Both the position numbers and the translations under genes were made by a program. Shown here piece after piece: positions 35,680 through 45,825 of a stretch of 64,000 nucleotides of DNA. Within the stretch, counting starts at the first letter, position 1. Every line of letters begins with the position of its first letter. A model generated the notes under the pieces. That model was not told the DNA's origin. It searched no databases and saw only the letters and a list, made by a program, of their open reading frames with translations. Source of the stretch: Cyclobacterium xiamenense (GTDB lineage: Bacteria > Bacteroidota > Bacteroidia > Cytophagales > Cyclobacteriaceae); assembly GCF_009467825.1 (NCBI RefSeq), contig NZ_WIOK01000002.1, positions 232,508 to 296,507 of the forward strand, given 5' to 3'.

Positions 35680-38100
35680 TTAGCCAATGCCTTTTAACCG
35701 AACGGTCTGAGCGGATGCATCCAGATTAAGCGTCAGATTGGGCACGGACGCGCAAATCTGAAAATCGTGATCCCCGCTGGGTAGGGGGTCAAACTCAGCA
35801 ACTTCATCCAAAAATGCGATGTTGCCGACGTCCAATTTTACCCGCTTACCTCCAACTTCCGCCACCTGGTCTGAAAAGCCATGAAAATAGATTTTTGCCT
35901 GGGTATAGCTGCTGGGAAAATTTCCCTGCAGGGCGCCTATTTCGAGCAGCCCATGATCGTGATCCATTTGGACCGTACGACGGGCCCAGGATCCAGTAAG
36001 GTAGGCATTGCTGCTGCCGTCGTCTTCGTAAATCAGTTGCTGCCACACTCCCTTACCCTGAAACACGTGTAATTTTATCCGTCCGTCGTGCGCATCCGTA
36101 GCATGCTGAGTGACCGATTGCATGGGCACAATGGCTCCGGCTGCCACAAAGACCGGTAGGTAATTCAGCGGACACTCCCAGAAAATCTCTCTGGCTCCCG
36201 ATTGTTTTTTTCCGGAAAACAGGTGGTACCAGTCGCCTTCCGGTAGGTACAGTTTGGTCAGGCTTTGGTGGCTTTGCACCGGTACGACCAACAAATTCTC
36301 GCAAAAAAGGTATTGGCTATCGTAGGCCCCGTGGTAGATGCGGTCGTCAAAGGGATAGGCCAGCGCAAGGGATTTAGCCACCGGTAGGCCGCTAGTGTGA
36401 CTGGCGTAAAATGCCGCGTAAATGGCCGGCATCAATTTGTACCGCAAGCGGATGTAGTTACGGGCGATGGCTTCCACTTCTTCCCCAAAGGACCAGGGCT
36501 CGGAGGCGTGGCTGTTGATCATGGTATGGGCGCGAAACAGCGGGCAAAACGCTGCGATGCTGATCCACCGGGCGAAAAGTTCCGGCGTACAATTACCCAC
36601 AAATCCGCCGATATCGTATCCGGCAAAAGGCACACCGCTCAGACCCAGGCTGTTTACCAGGCGCACACCAGCCAGCATGTGCGCATCGCTGGATACGTTG
36701 TCTCCGGTCCAGATAGCCGCATACCGCTGCACACCGGCAAAGCCCGAACGCGTCAAGACAAAAGGCCGGTTATCTGGTTGCTGTTTTTCCTGTCCTTCCC
36801 GCGTACTTCGGGCCATTTGCATGCCGTATACGTTTCTGGCTTTTCGGTGGCTGGCCCCGGCGCCTTCAAAATCAAACTGAACCACATTGGGAAGGGTCTG
36901 CCCCCAGGTGGCCGGTTCGTTCATATCGGTCCAAAAGCCATCTACACCCAACTTGGTGTAAAACTTCAATGCCTGCCCCCACCAGGTACGGGCCTCGGGT
37001 AAGGTGAAATCCGGGAAGGTACACCAGCCCGGCCATACCTGCCCCTCATAAGGCTTTCCGTCCGGATAGGACACAAACAATCCCTTCGCGCTGCCCTCGA
37101 CAAAGGACGCGTAGCTCGTGTCGGCTTTTATTCCAGGATCCAGGATGACCACCACCCGAAACCCGCGTTTTTTCAACTGCCGGATCATCTCTGCAGGATC
37201 GGGAAAGCGCGCCTTGTCGAAAGTGAAAACCTTGTACGCATCCATGTGGTGGATATCCAGGTAAATGACGTCCCCCGGAATGGCTTTGTCCCGGAAGGTT
37301 TCAGCCAGGCGAATGACGTCCTTGTCTGGGTAATAGGAATACCGACACTGCTGGTAACCCAGCGCCCAGCGGGGAGGGAGGGGCGGCGGTCCGGTTAAAC
37401 TGGCATAGGCCGAGAGAATGGCCGGGAGCGAGCTGTCGTGGAAAAAGTAATAGTCCAAATCGCCATCCTCCGCAGAAAAGTACGAATACCGGTTGTTACC
37501 CGCACCAAAATTAAAGGTGGTCCTGTGCGGGTTGTCAAAAAATACCCCGTAGGCAATTCCGTGATGCAGTCCCATGTAAAAGGGAATGGAACAATACAGG
37601 GGATCGTCATCGGTACCGTAGGCAAAGTGATCGGTATTCCAATGGGTGTAGGTCTGTCCGTACCGATTCAGCCCACCGTGTTTTTCACCCAGGCCGATGA
37701 ATTTTTCCCATTCCTGAAGTTTCTTGTAACTGCTTACCTCGGTACCCAGCCAATTGATCCCAAAGTCGGGGTCCTCTTCGCTAATGACCTCTCCATCGGG
37801 CGTTTTGAATACCATGGACAGGTTTTTCTTCCCTATCCAAAGTTGAAGTTTACCCGTTCGAAGGATCAAAGAATCATCATTCTCTTCAAACTCAAAGCAG
37901 TTTTCCTCCGGACCGATCACCACCGAGTACGGATTGGCCTGCCACGCATTCTGATTACTTACCCGCACGCGGAAGGTGTTTTCCCGAAATACCTGGATTT
38001 CAAACCGGGCGTTTGCGGTGGTTCCGTCAATCCCCGTAGGACTGAGGTGGTGGCTTCGGACCTTGCCCGGAACCAGCGGTAGGGAGGAAGTTTTTTTCAT
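35680..38100 (-). CDS. Glycoside hydrolase family 31 (alpha-glucosidase-type)
   Basis: 806 residues. The GH31 order is complete: N-terminal beta-sandwich (FRVRVSNQNAW, GLGEKHGGLNRYG), then the barrel with PPLPPRWALGYQQCRYSYYP, the nucleophile Asp in DGFWTDMNEPATWG, the acid/base Asp in AAIWTGDNVSSDAHM, and GVPFAGYDIGGF, then C-terminal beta domains. No signal peptide, so cytoplasmic. It hydrolyses terminal alpha-glucosidic bonds of malto-oligosaccharides or similar sugars. It converges on the M48 gene with 18 bases between. Confidence 0.95.
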   Translation of the reverse strand: MKKTSSLPLVPGKVRSHHLSPTGIDGTTANARFEIQVFRENTFRVRVSNQNAWQANPYSVVIGPEENCFEFEENDDSLILRTGKLQLWIGKKNLSMVFKTPDGEVISEEDPDFGINWLGTEVSSYKKLQEWEKFIGLGEKHGGLNRYGQTYTHWNTDHFAYGTDDDPLYCSIPFYMGLHHGIAYGVFFDNPHRTTFNFGAGNNRYSYFSAEDGDLDYYFFHDSSLPAILSAYASLTGPPPLPPRWALGYQQCRYSYYPDKDVIRLAETFRDKAIPGDVIYLDIHHMDAYKVFTFDKARFPDPAEMIRQLKKRGFRVVVILDPGIKADTSYASFVEGSAKGLFVSYPDGKPYEGQVWPGWCTFPDFTLPEARTWWGQALKFYTKLGVDGFWTDMNEPATWGQTLPNVVQFDFEGAGASHRKARNVYGMQMARSTREGQEKQQPDNRPFVLTRSGFAGVQRYAAIWTGDNVSSDAHMLAGVRLVNSLGLSGVPFAGYDIGGFVGNCTPELFARWISIAAFCPLFRAHTMINSHASEPWSFGEEVEAIARNYIRLRYKLMPAIYAAFYASHTSGLPVAKSLALAYPFDDRIYHGAYDSQYLFCENLLVVPVQSHQSLTKLYLPEGDWYHLFSGKKQSGAREIFWECPLNYLPVFVAAGAIVPMQSVTQHATDAHDGRIKLHVFQGKGVWQQLIYEDDGSSNAYLTGSWARRTVQMDHDHGLLEIGALQGNFPSSYTQAKIYFHGFSDQVAEVGGKRVKLDVGNIAFLDEVAEFDPLPSGDHDFQICASVPNLTLNLDASAQTVRLKGIG

Positions 38101-38263
38101 GGTTGCTATCGCTGCTGATACCGGTCAATGTAAGCAGGATATTCAGCTTTGAAAAGTACTTTTTGATTCATATCCCCGTATTTTTTGAATTTTTTACCAG
38201 CATAACCCACATCCGACCATTCATTTTTTTGTAGGAAAGTTGGAAAAAAGCTACCTTAAATGG

Positions 38264-39373
38264 ATGAAAATTACCTTTATTCTCCTATTGACGCTGCATG
38301 CCCTGATCCATTTGCTGGGGTTTTTGAAGGCCTTTGAATGGATGGAACTAAAAGCACTTCCCCTCCACCTTTCCAAAAGCACGGGCCTGCTCTGGCTAAT
38401 GGCTGGGCTGGGGATGATACTCGTCGTCGTTGCCTACGCCGGGTCCGGTAAAAACTGGTGGTACCTGGCCCTGCTCGTTGCGCTATTCTCTCAGGTGTTG
38501 ATCTCGCTGTATTGGAGCGAGGCAAAATTTGGGACGCTGCCCAACCTGCTGCTGCTATTGGTAGCCCTGCATGCCTGGTCCATGGATCGGTTTGAACGAA
38601 AAGTTGCGATGGAGGTACAGGACTTGTTCCCCTCCGAAGTGACTTCAGGCGGACAGGCGGAGATGCAGCCGTTGGCGGCGCTTCCCGAACCGGTGCAACG
38701 CTGGCTGAAGCGTTCGGGCGCCGAAGCTACCCCAATTCCCTCACAGGTCCAGGTCTTGCAGGACTTCGAACTAAAACTGAAACCTGAGCAAACGAATTGG
38801 TACCGGGGATCCGCCAGTCAATTCTTTAATCCCCTGGAGCCCGGTTTTGTCTGGTCATTGAACCTATCCATCCTGCCCCTGGTAGCGGTGAAAGGGCGGG
38901 ATTTACTCCGTCGGGGAAACGGGGAAATGCTGATCAAACTCTGGTCGCTGATTCCATTGGTTGACGAAAAAGACAATCCCAAAATCGACGAAGGCTCCCT
39001 GCAGCGATTCCTGGGAGAGCTGGTATGGTTTCCTTCTGCGGCTCGAAGCAGCTACCTCGAATGGGAGCAGTTGGGGCCAAACGAGGCCAAAGCAACGCTG
39101 TCCTATTGGGGGCAAAAGGCTACCGGCACCTTTACGTTCGATGATTCCGGAAGATTTTTGCGCTTTCAGACGGAGCGGTATCTGGGTGGGGAGGAAGGTG
39201 CCACGCGAAAACCCTGGATTGTGGAGGCCAAGGGCTACCAGACCATGGAGGGTGTGGAACTTCCGGTGCAATGCGAGGCCACCTGGCTGCTGGACGAGGG
39301 CCCCTGGACCTGGGCCCGTATCCGCATTCTTTCGGTTACTTATCGTCGGGACGAGGGCGAATCTCCCGCTTGA
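38264..39373 (+). CDS. DUF6544 family membrane protein
   Basis: 369 residues from the ATG at 38264 (a TTG 8 codons upstream is an alternative). Three or four hydrophobic segments in the first 115 residues (ITFILLLTLHALIHLLGF, GLLWLMAGLGMILVVVAYAG, WYLALLVALFSQVLISLYW, LPNLLLLLVALHAW), then a soluble DUF6544 domain: LPEPVQRWLKRSGA, FFNPLEPGFVWSLNLSILPLVAVKGRD, and ELVWFPSAARSSYLEWE. The family function is unknown. Its 3' end overlaps the next, opposite gene by 38 bases. Confidence 0.85.
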   Translation: MKITFILLLTLHALIHLLGFLKAFEWMELKALPLHLSKSTGLLWLMAGLGMILVVVAYAGSGKNWWYLALLVALFSQVLISLYWSEAKFGTLPNLLLLLVALHAWSMDRFERKVAMEVQDLFPSEVTSGGQAEMQPLAALPEPVQRWLKRSGAEATPIPSQVQVLQDFELKLKPEQTNWYRGSASQFFNPLEPGFVWSLNLSILPLVAVKGRDLLRRGNGEMLIKLWSLIPLVDEKDNPKIDEGSLQRFLGELVWFPSAARSSYLEWEQLGPNEAKATLSYWGQKATGTFTFDDSGRFLRFQTERYLGGEEGATRKPWIVEAKGYQTMEGVELPVQCEATWLLDEGPWTWARIRILSVTYRRDEGESPA

Positions 39374-39707
39374 CCAGGTATTCGCCAAACGGTTTCCCCC
39401 CGGATTCGTTCACAGGCATCAGGTTATTGGCGAGGGCCGTCGGAAGGGTAATCTTTATTAGTTTAAAATCCCGGTAATTTCCGAGTGGGGGCGGTGGAGT
39501 AGGGGAAGCATGGTACTCCAGGTCTTTTGCCTGAAAGGTAACCGCAGACACCTCATCGGGATGGATGGCCTCAAACTGCAAGGCCTCGAATTCCTGAAAA
39601 TGGTAGGTTTTGTCCGTTGTTTTTCTTTCCAGTTCCAGGTCGTCCTGGGCCTGGACTTGTACCACCAGTAAAAGGGAAAGACAGGTAAGGAGTACACGTG
39701 GCTTCAT
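39336..39707 (-). CDS. Small exported protein of unknown function
   Basis: 123 residues from the ATG at 39707 (GTG two codons upstream possible). A clean signal peptide (MKPRVLLTCLSLLLVVQVQAQ) and a mature part with DKTYHFQEFEALQFEAIHPDEVSAVTFQAKDLEY pieces and a Pro-rich turn (ASPTPPPPLGNYRDF). No family recognised. Its last 38 bases lie antisense in the end of the DUF6544 gene. Confidence 0.72.
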   Translation of the reverse strand: MKPRVLLTCLSLLLVVQVQAQDDLELERKTTDKTYHFQEFEALQFEAIHPDEVSAVTFQAKDLEYHASPTPPPPLGNYRDFKLIKITLPTALANNLMPVNESGGKPFGEYLVKREIRPRPDDK

Positions 39708-39930
39708 GATCACTTGGGTTTGGTATCGTATGCGCTTAAGCTACGAAATCCGCGCATCAAATCCCAAAAATAGAAAGGAAAAAAGGCAAATTAATTGCTG
39801 TTTACCGGTTTCAGGGGCGTACCGTCGGTTATTTTTAGGGGAGAGAGGTTCTGGCTGGTGGAACGATCAGCCGACGAACGGAAATTAAATCGGATAATTT
39901 TTGACTTCATCTCAACGATGTGCGTACTTT

Positions 39931-41289
39931 ATGAAAATTCGTTTAGCCAAGCCGGGTCACATGATTTTTCCGAATGCGTATGCCACAACTAACAAGCCCT
40001 ATCGGGCCCTGGGGCGTCTCTTTTTCTTGCTTGCCCTTCTTTTCTGCCTGTTTTACCAGGGTCAGGCGCAGCGCATCCCCTTGCGGTTTTACCTGGAAAA
40101 GGACAGCAGTTCGTATGCCGGGCTGCGGCTGACCGGGCAGGTGTGGATGCGGTACAACCAAAACAACCCCGGCACCTTGATTAACGGCGAACCTTCACCC
40201 GGGTTTTTTGATATTTCGGTTCGCCGGCTTCGTTTTCAGACCTACGCACGGATACGGGAAAAAACCAATCTGACCCTGACCCTCGGACAGAACAACATCA
40301 ACTACCTGACGGCCCGATCGGGTGAAATTCGCTTGCTGGACTTTTATGTGGACCATCGGCTCCACCGGAACCTCACGGTGGGTGGGGGGCAGTCCGGATG
40401 GAACGGCACCTCGCGATTCGCTGCGCCCCTGACCAGCAAGTTGCTGACCCTGGATGTATCGCCCTTTTTGATTCCCACGGTCAATCAAACCGACAATACT
40501 CTCCGCAAGCTAAGCGCATTCCTGGCGGGTCAGGCCGGTGCCTGGGACTACCGGGTGGTCTTCAGCCGGCCCTATGCGCCGGTAGAAAACACCGCACCTG
40601 TCCCCGATTCCCGATTTGCCGGCCTCAAACCGGGCATGCAAACGGCGGCCTATGTGAAATACCAGTTTTTCGAACACGAAAGCCTCCGTCCATTTCATCC
40701 CGGGACCTACGATGGCGAGAAAAAAATACTGGCGCTGGGCCTGGGAATTGAAAAGCAAAACCGGGCCATGTGGCACCTAAATGCGGCCTCCGATACGGTT
40801 ACTTCGGCCATTACCCTGTTTGCAGCGGATATTTTTGGCGAACTCCCGGGATACAACGACAAGGCCTGGACCTTTTACCTGGGCTATTTTTATTACGATT
40901 TCGGCCCCAATTACCTGCGGGTAATCGGCTTCAATAACGTGGGGAATGGCACGAATGAACGGGGCACTTTTAGCGGAACGGGCAATGCCTGGCCGGCCAT
41001 TGGAACGGGACATACCGGTCATTTTCAGCTGGCCCATACCTGGAAAATCCCGGGCAGAACGGAAAAAATCCAGCCCTTTGTCTCCGGGCAGTATTCCGTG
41101 TACGAAAAACTCCAGGAACCGGTCCGGTACCTGGAGGGAGGTGTGAACCTGCTTTTTGACGGACAGCGTTCAAAAGTAAGCCTGGCCTTTCAGAACCGCC
41201 CGGTATTCGATGCCAACCCGGCAGGTAGTCTGGTGCAGCACCAACGCAGGACGGCAGTTGTTCTGCAATACCAGCTGCGGCTGGAATAA
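39931..41289 (+). CDS. Porin-like outer-membrane beta-barrel protein
   Basis: 452 residues from the ATG at 39931 (39961 is an alternative). Hydrophobic signal segment LFFLLALLFCLFYQGQAQ. The rest reads as a beta-barrel in the style of phosphate-selective (OprO/P) porins: VWMRYNQNN near the start, SVRRLRFQTYARI, LGQNNINYLT, VDHRLHRNLTVGGGQ and the C-terminal AVVLQYQLRLE. Similar proteins in Bacteroidota are annotated only as porins or hypothetical. Solute unknown. A box TAATTTTTG with one extra T lies about 30 bases upstream. Confidence 0.78.
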   Translation: MKIRLAKPGHMIFPNAYATTNKPYRALGRLFFLLALLFCLFYQGQAQRIPLRFYLEKDSSSYAGLRLTGQVWMRYNQNNPGTLINGEPSPGFFDISVRRLRFQTYARIREKTNLTLTLGQNNINYLTARSGEIRLLDFYVDHRLHRNLTVGGGQSGWNGTSRFAAPLTSKLLTLDVSPFLIPTVNQTDNTLRKLSAFLAGQAGAWDYRVVFSRPYAPVENTAPVPDSRFAGLKPGMQTAAYVKYQFFEHESLRPFHPGTYDGEKKILALGLGIEKQNRAMWHLNAASDTVTSAITLFAADIFGELPGYNDKAWTFYLGYFYYDFGPNYLRVIGFNNVGNGTNERGTFSGTGNAWPAIGTGHTGHFQLAHTWKIPGRTEKIQPFVSGQYSVYEKLQEPVRYLEGGVNLLFDGQRSKVSLAFQNRPVFDANPAGSLVQHQRRTAVVLQYQLRLE

Positions 41290-41364
41290 GGCCCGTTTCC
41301 CTACGGTAAAAATACCATCCGGAGGGATCCATAAATCGGGTCCTCCCGGATGGCGGCGTGCGCA

Positions 41365-43212
41365 TTACTCGTTAACCCATTCGTTGTTTTCCCGGTTGAC
41401 GTCTGCCAGGCGCAGGGAAGGGTCGATGGAAAGGTTCCGCACCGCAGCTACCGGCCGATCCAGTTGCAGCTCCATGCTCCGGTGGGTCCAGGGCCATTTG
41501 TGGACCTGCGTGATTTCCGGAAAGCCGGCTTCGGAGTTTTTTCCGCCCCGCATCATTTCCAGGGGGAGGTAGATGGTTTCCTGCTCTCCATCCCGGTACG
41601 TCACCACCAGATCGATGGGCATGGGCATCCGCCCTTTCCTTTCCAGTAGGATCTTCGTCTTGCCGTTTTCTTCGCTTACGGAGGCAATGGCATAATCGAT
41701 GGTATTGGTGGTATACACCCAGTATTCCTTAAACCAGTCGAGTTCCAGCCCGCTGGCTTTTTCCATCACCCGCGTGATGTCGTTGGCATTCGGATGCCGG
41801 AATTTCCATTGATCCCAATACTGCAACATGGCACGATCCCGTACCTCTTCCCCGATGATATAGCCCATTTGGGAAAGGAATAGGGCTCCTTTGGAATAGG
41901 CGGCCACGCCGTAGGCGGTATTCGTATGGTAATGGTCGGCATGGGTGGCCATGGGTTCTTCCAGGCCGGACTGCACCAGTCGCTCGTAACTGGCGTAGGC
42001 GCCCCGCTGGGGAAAGTCGGACGGTTCCTCCGAGAAAATGGCTGCCATGCACCGGTTGCTTGCAAAGGTGGTAAATCCTTCGTCCATCCAGGGGTAGAGC
42101 GATTCGTTGGACCCCAATACTCCCTGAAACCAGCTGTGGGCCAGTTCGTGCACCATCACCCCCACCAGGCTTCCCAGCGTACGGTGTCCGGTAATCAAGG
42201 TGGACATGGGGTATTCCATGCCGCCGTCTCCGCCCTGTACCACCGAAAACTGCCGGTAGGGATACTCCCCGTAGTGTTCGCTGAAATACGCCATGGCTTT
42301 TTCGGTATACTCCTGTAGCGCAGCCCAGTTTTTTTCGGTCTTGGAGTTTTTTTCGTAGAAAAAATGCAGGGTGATTCCGTTGTCCATCTGCCGGGTATCG
42401 TGGGTAAATTCCGGATCCGCCGCCCACATAAAATCGTGTACCCGCGGTGCGTAAAAATGCCAGGTACGGGTGGATTCGTCCGTTTCGGGCACGGTCTGTC
42501 CTGCGCTTTCGTATCCGTGGCCGATTTCCGCTGCATTTTGCAGGTAGCCGGTACCACCCAGTACATAGGCTTTGTCCAGGGTGATTTTCACGTCAAAATT
42601 ACCCCAGGTGCCGTAAAACTCCCGCCCGATGTAGGCATGCGCATGCCAGCCCTGTTCGTCGTAATTGGCCAGCTTGGGGTACCATTGGGCCATGCTGTAC
42701 CGAATACCTTCGGCATTGTCCCGTCCGGCCCTGCGCACCTGAAGGGGCACCTGCGCCTCAAATTCCGACTCAAATAGAACCGTGCTGTTTGGCAAAATGG
42801 GCTCCGGCAGGTCCACTTCCAGAATGGTCCCCACTTCCTCCATCGACACGGGCTGTCCGTTCATGTGCAGACGCTTGACGCGCATGTAGCCGATTTCCTC
42901 CGGTCGCAGGTTCAAAATACGCTCGCCCACTCTCCGGTCGGGGTCTGCGATGCTTCGGGATCGTTCGTCCATCATGCTGTTGGGCTGAAAGGCATTGTAA
43001 TACAAATGAAAAAACACCCGCCGCAGGGTATCCGGAGAATGGTTGGCGTAGGCGATGGTCTGGGTGCCCGTGTAGCGGTTGGTAGCAACATCCATGTCCA
43101 CGTCCATCTGGTAGTTGATGGATTGTTGCCAGCGCTGGGACTGCCCATTCACCGAGGACCCGACAAAGGCCAGGCAAAGCGCCAAAAGTGAAAAAGACGA
43201 GAATTTTTTCAT
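41365..43212 (-). CDS. M1 family aminopeptidase, exported
   Basis: 615 residues from the ATG at 43212, with a signal peptide (MKKFSSFSLLALCLAFVGSSVNGQ). The zinc site is HELAH-x18-E (VMVHELAHSWFQG ... YPWMDEGFTTF), preceded by the exopeptidase motif GGMEYPMS. The N-terminal domain is the usual M1 beta-saddle (TGTQTIAYANHSPDTLRRVFFHLYYNAF in part). It removes N-terminal residues from peptides in the periplasm or outside the cell. Divergent from the MMPL gene. Confidence 0.93.
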   Translation of the reverse strand: MKKFSSFSLLALCLAFVGSSVNGQSQRWQQSINYQMDVDMDVATNRYTGTQTIAYANHSPDTLRRVFFHLYYNAFQPNSMMDERSRSIADPDRRVGERILNLRPEEIGYMRVKRLHMNGQPVSMEEVGTILEVDLPEPILPNSTVLFESEFEAQVPLQVRRAGRDNAEGIRYSMAQWYPKLANYDEQGWHAHAYIGREFYGTWGNFDVKITLDKAYVLGGTGYLQNAAEIGHGYESAGQTVPETDESTRTWHFYAPRVHDFMWAADPEFTHDTRQMDNGITLHFFYEKNSKTEKNWAALQEYTEKAMAYFSEHYGEYPYRQFSVVQGGDGGMEYPMSTLITGHRTLGSLVGVMVHELAHSWFQGVLGSNESLYPWMDEGFTTFASNRCMAAIFSEEPSDFPQRGAYASYERLVQSGLEEPMATHADHYHTNTAYGVAAYSKGALFLSQMGYIIGEEVRDRAMLQYWDQWKFRHPNANDITRVMEKASGLELDWFKEYWVYTTNTIDYAIASVSEENGKTKILLERKGRMPMPIDLVVTYRDGEQETIYLPLEMMRGGKNSEAGFPEITQVHKWPWTHRSMELQLDRPVAAVRNLSIDPSLRLADVNRENNEWVNE

Positions 43213-43456
43213 GCGTAGTTTCGTTTTTGCCCCAAAATAAAGCAAATTATGCCAGCGGCCAAACCGTTTGTTTAATTCTAAGGTTGTTCTTAGCGAGTGG
43301 CCTGTTTTGAGAGCTAGGATAGGCAGCCGGAAACTCATCGAAACTACCGAAAAAAAAAGCAGGGAAAGCAGCGCCGGTCAATGCCGGCCTGACTGGAACC
43401 GGAAAGGTTTAATCGACCTTTTGCTGCCGATCGCCTCATTCCGCCGGATAATTGCG

Positions 43457-43464
43457 TATGTTTG
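43457..43464 (+). promoter_or_regulatory. Promoter -7 box of the RND/MMPL transporter gene
   Basis: TATGTTTG, full match to TAnnTTTG, 69 bases before the ATG. No good -33 element at the usual distance. Confidence 0.35.
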
Positions 43465-43533
43465 GAGGCATTCGCCATCCCATGCGGAAGCAGCGATGCG
43501 CAGATCAACTTACGGAAATGAGAGCGAACAACC

Positions 43534-45825
43534 ATGACGAAAAATAAGGCTTTTTGGCGGCTGCTTCTGGCCCTATCGCTGACCGTTTTTTTTGCAGTGA
43601 TTTGGGAAGGTTTGCGGTTTAATTACGATTTCGAAAATTTTTTCCAGCAGGACGACCCGGACTTGGCCTTTTACCAGGAATACCGCTCGACCTTTGAAAA
43701 CGACAACGATTACCTGTTGCTTGCCTTGGGGAACACGCCTACTATTTACGATAGCCTTTTTCTGGAGAGGGCCCTGGCCCTGGAAAAAGAACTTGCCGCG
43801 CTGCCGGGAGTGGAGTCAATGGTTTCGCTGTTGCAGCAGGAGGAGCCGCTGATCGGACCCTTTGGCGTCCGCTTTCGTCCCATTCTGGATTGGTCGTCCC
43901 GGGAAGCCCTCGAAAAGTCCGCGCAGCGCCTCTCGGAAGACGATCAATGGAGCGGAAACCTGCTCAGTGACTCGGATGAATACCTCTTGCTGCTCCTAAA
44001 AAATAAGCAATTGATCGGAAAAGAGGCAGGGGATTCCCTGTATGTCGCCATCGAATCGGCCGTTAGTTCTTCGGGTATTCCGGATTACCGGATGGCTGGT
44101 AAGATCAAGGCGCAGGGGGTGTTTGTCGACTTGCTCCAAAAGGAATTTTCGCTGTTCATGGGTCTGGCAGGCCTCTGGGTGCTCTTTCTGCTGTGGGTAC
44201 TGTACCGTAGTTGGTGGGCGGTTTTGCTCCCCTTTGCCATTATCGTGCTGGGAATTTTCTGGGCAGGGTCCTTTCTGCTAGCCACCGGTGGGGAATTGGA
44301 CGTGATGCTGGTCATGCAGCCCCCGATATTGATGGTGATCGGGCTGAGCGGACTGGTGCATTTTTTGAATCATTACCAAAACTCCCTGCGCAGCGGTATG
44401 CCCAAGGAGGCGGCCGTGGCGTCCATGAGCAGGGAGTTGACCCTTCCCGTATTTTTGACGGCACTTACCACTTCGCTGGGCTTTGTTTCCTTGTATTTTA
44501 CCCAAATCACCAGTTTACGTTGGTTTGGACTCTACACGGGTTTGGGTGTGCTTTTCTTGTTTTTGGCCCTGGTCACGATCCTTCCCTGGGCGCTGTATGC
44601 CTTTCCCCCGCTAGCCTCTTCCCAAAACCACCGCTGGGCCCGACGCTGGGACAAGGCGCTTCAACAGGTCTATGACCAACTACGGGAGAACAAGGCGGGT
44701 ATTAGCCTGGGCTTTATCGGCCTCAGCCTGCTGGCCGGTTGGGGTATGGCTCGCATACAAACCAACGGATACATCGTAGACAGCTTGCCGGAGGATCACC
44801 CGCTCAAGGAAGATTTTACCTTTTTCGACGAGGTTTTCGATGGGTCCAAGCCGCTGGAAGTATCTCTTCGCATCAAGGATCCCGGGCGGGACCTCTTTGA
44901 CTATGCCGTACTGCAGGAAATCGAAAGGCTGGAAAACTTCATCCAGGAGAACTACGAAACGGGGAATGTGCTGTCTCCACTCACCCTGGTCAAAGCCGTT
45001 AACAAAGCGCAAAATGGAGGAAATCCCAGGGCCTTTGCCTTGCCTTCGGAAGGCGGATTCGAACGGATGGCCCCCATGTTGGATCGATGGATTCGGGAAA
45101 ACGATCGGGAATTGTGGACGGATAGCCTGGATGCCGGGAGGATTTCTGCCCGCAGCCCGGATAACGGAAGCTACCTGGGGCACCGCCAACACGAGCGGCT
45201 GGCGGATTTTGTGGACCGGGAGTTGGACCCGGACTTGCTGCAGGTGCGGCTTACGGGAACTTCCTTTTTGATCGATAAAAGCCACGAACAAGTGACAGAG
45301 AAAGTATTTGCCGGCTTGGGTTTTGCCTTTTTTCTGGTGGCGTTGATCGTGGGACTACTTTACCGGTCCTGGCGGGTAGCCCTGATCGCCATGGTGCCCA
45401 ATATCGTGCCGCTCATTTGGGTAGGCGGGGTGATGTTTGTACTGGGCATTGATTTTAAGCTGTCCACTTCCATAGTTTTTGCGATTGCGTTTGGCATTGC
45501 CGTGGACGACAGCATTCATTTTATGAGCAACCTGCGCATGCTACTGGAAAAGGGGATGGGCCTGAAAGAAGCCGTTCGGCGGACCTTTCTGACCACCGGG
45601 AAGGCGATTATCCTCACCACGCTGATTCTTTCCTCCGGTTTTTTGGTGCTGGCATTCAGCGAGCTGGAGATTCCCTGGTTTACGGGGGTTCTGGTAAGCC
45701 TGTCGCTTTTGTTTGCCCTGCTGGCCGACCTGCTGTGGTTACCGCTTTTGTTGCGGCCGCTACAAAAACACCTGCACAACCGCTTCGGGGCTATCAATCC
45801 GGAAAAGCAAACGATGCGGAAATAG
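43534..45825 (+). CDS. RND/MMPL family transporter
   Basis: 763 residues with two halves, each a membrane segment, a large periplasmic loop and five more helices (about 210-360 and 590-745). Typical motifs: FNYDFENFFQQDDPDL at the start of the first loop, and LSTSIVFAIAFGIAVDDSIHFM in the second half with the TM4 Asp pair that carries protons. The second loop has LPEDHPLKEDFTFFDEVFDG. Members move lipids or hydrophobic compounds; the cargo cannot be told. Its 3' end overlaps the next opposite gene by 32 bases. Confidence 0.93.
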   Translation: MTKNKAFWRLLLALSLTVFFAVIWEGLRFNYDFENFFQQDDPDLAFYQEYRSTFENDNDYLLLALGNTPTIYDSLFLERALALEKELAALPGVESMVSLLQQEEPLIGPFGVRFRPILDWSSREALEKSAQRLSEDDQWSGNLLSDSDEYLLLLLKNKQLIGKEAGDSLYVAIESAVSSSGIPDYRMAGKIKAQGVFVDLLQKEFSLFMGLAGLWVLFLLWVLYRSWWAVLLPFAIIVLGIFWAGSFLLATGGELDVMLVMQPPILMVIGLSGLVHFLNHYQNSLRSGMPKEAAVASMSRELTLPVFLTALTTSLGFVSLYFTQITSLRWFGLYTGLGVLFLFLALVTILPWALYAFPPLASSQNHRWARRWDKALQQVYDQLRENKAGISLGFIGLSLLAGWGMARIQTNGYIVDSLPEDHPLKEDFTFFDEVFDGSKPLEVSLRIKDPGRDLFDYAVLQEIERLENFIQENYETGNVLSPLTLVKAVNKAQNGGNPRAFALPSEGGFERMAPMLDRWIRENDRELWTDSLDAGRISARSPDNGSYLGHRQHERLADFVDRELDPDLLQVRLTGTSFLIDKSHEQVTEKVFAGLGFAFFLVALIVGLLYRSWRVALIAMVPNIVPLIWVGGVMFVLGIDFKLSTSIVFAIAFGIAVDDSIHFMSNLRMLLEKGMGLKEAVRRTFLTTGKAIILTTLILSSGFLVLAFSELEIPWFTGVLVSLSLLFALLADLLWLPLLLRPLQKHLHNRFGAINPEKQTMRK

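Noticed and set aside
41729..42427. 232-codon minus-strand frame within the M1 aminopeptidase
   Set aside because: It is a shadow in another phase of a gene with complete catalytic motifs.
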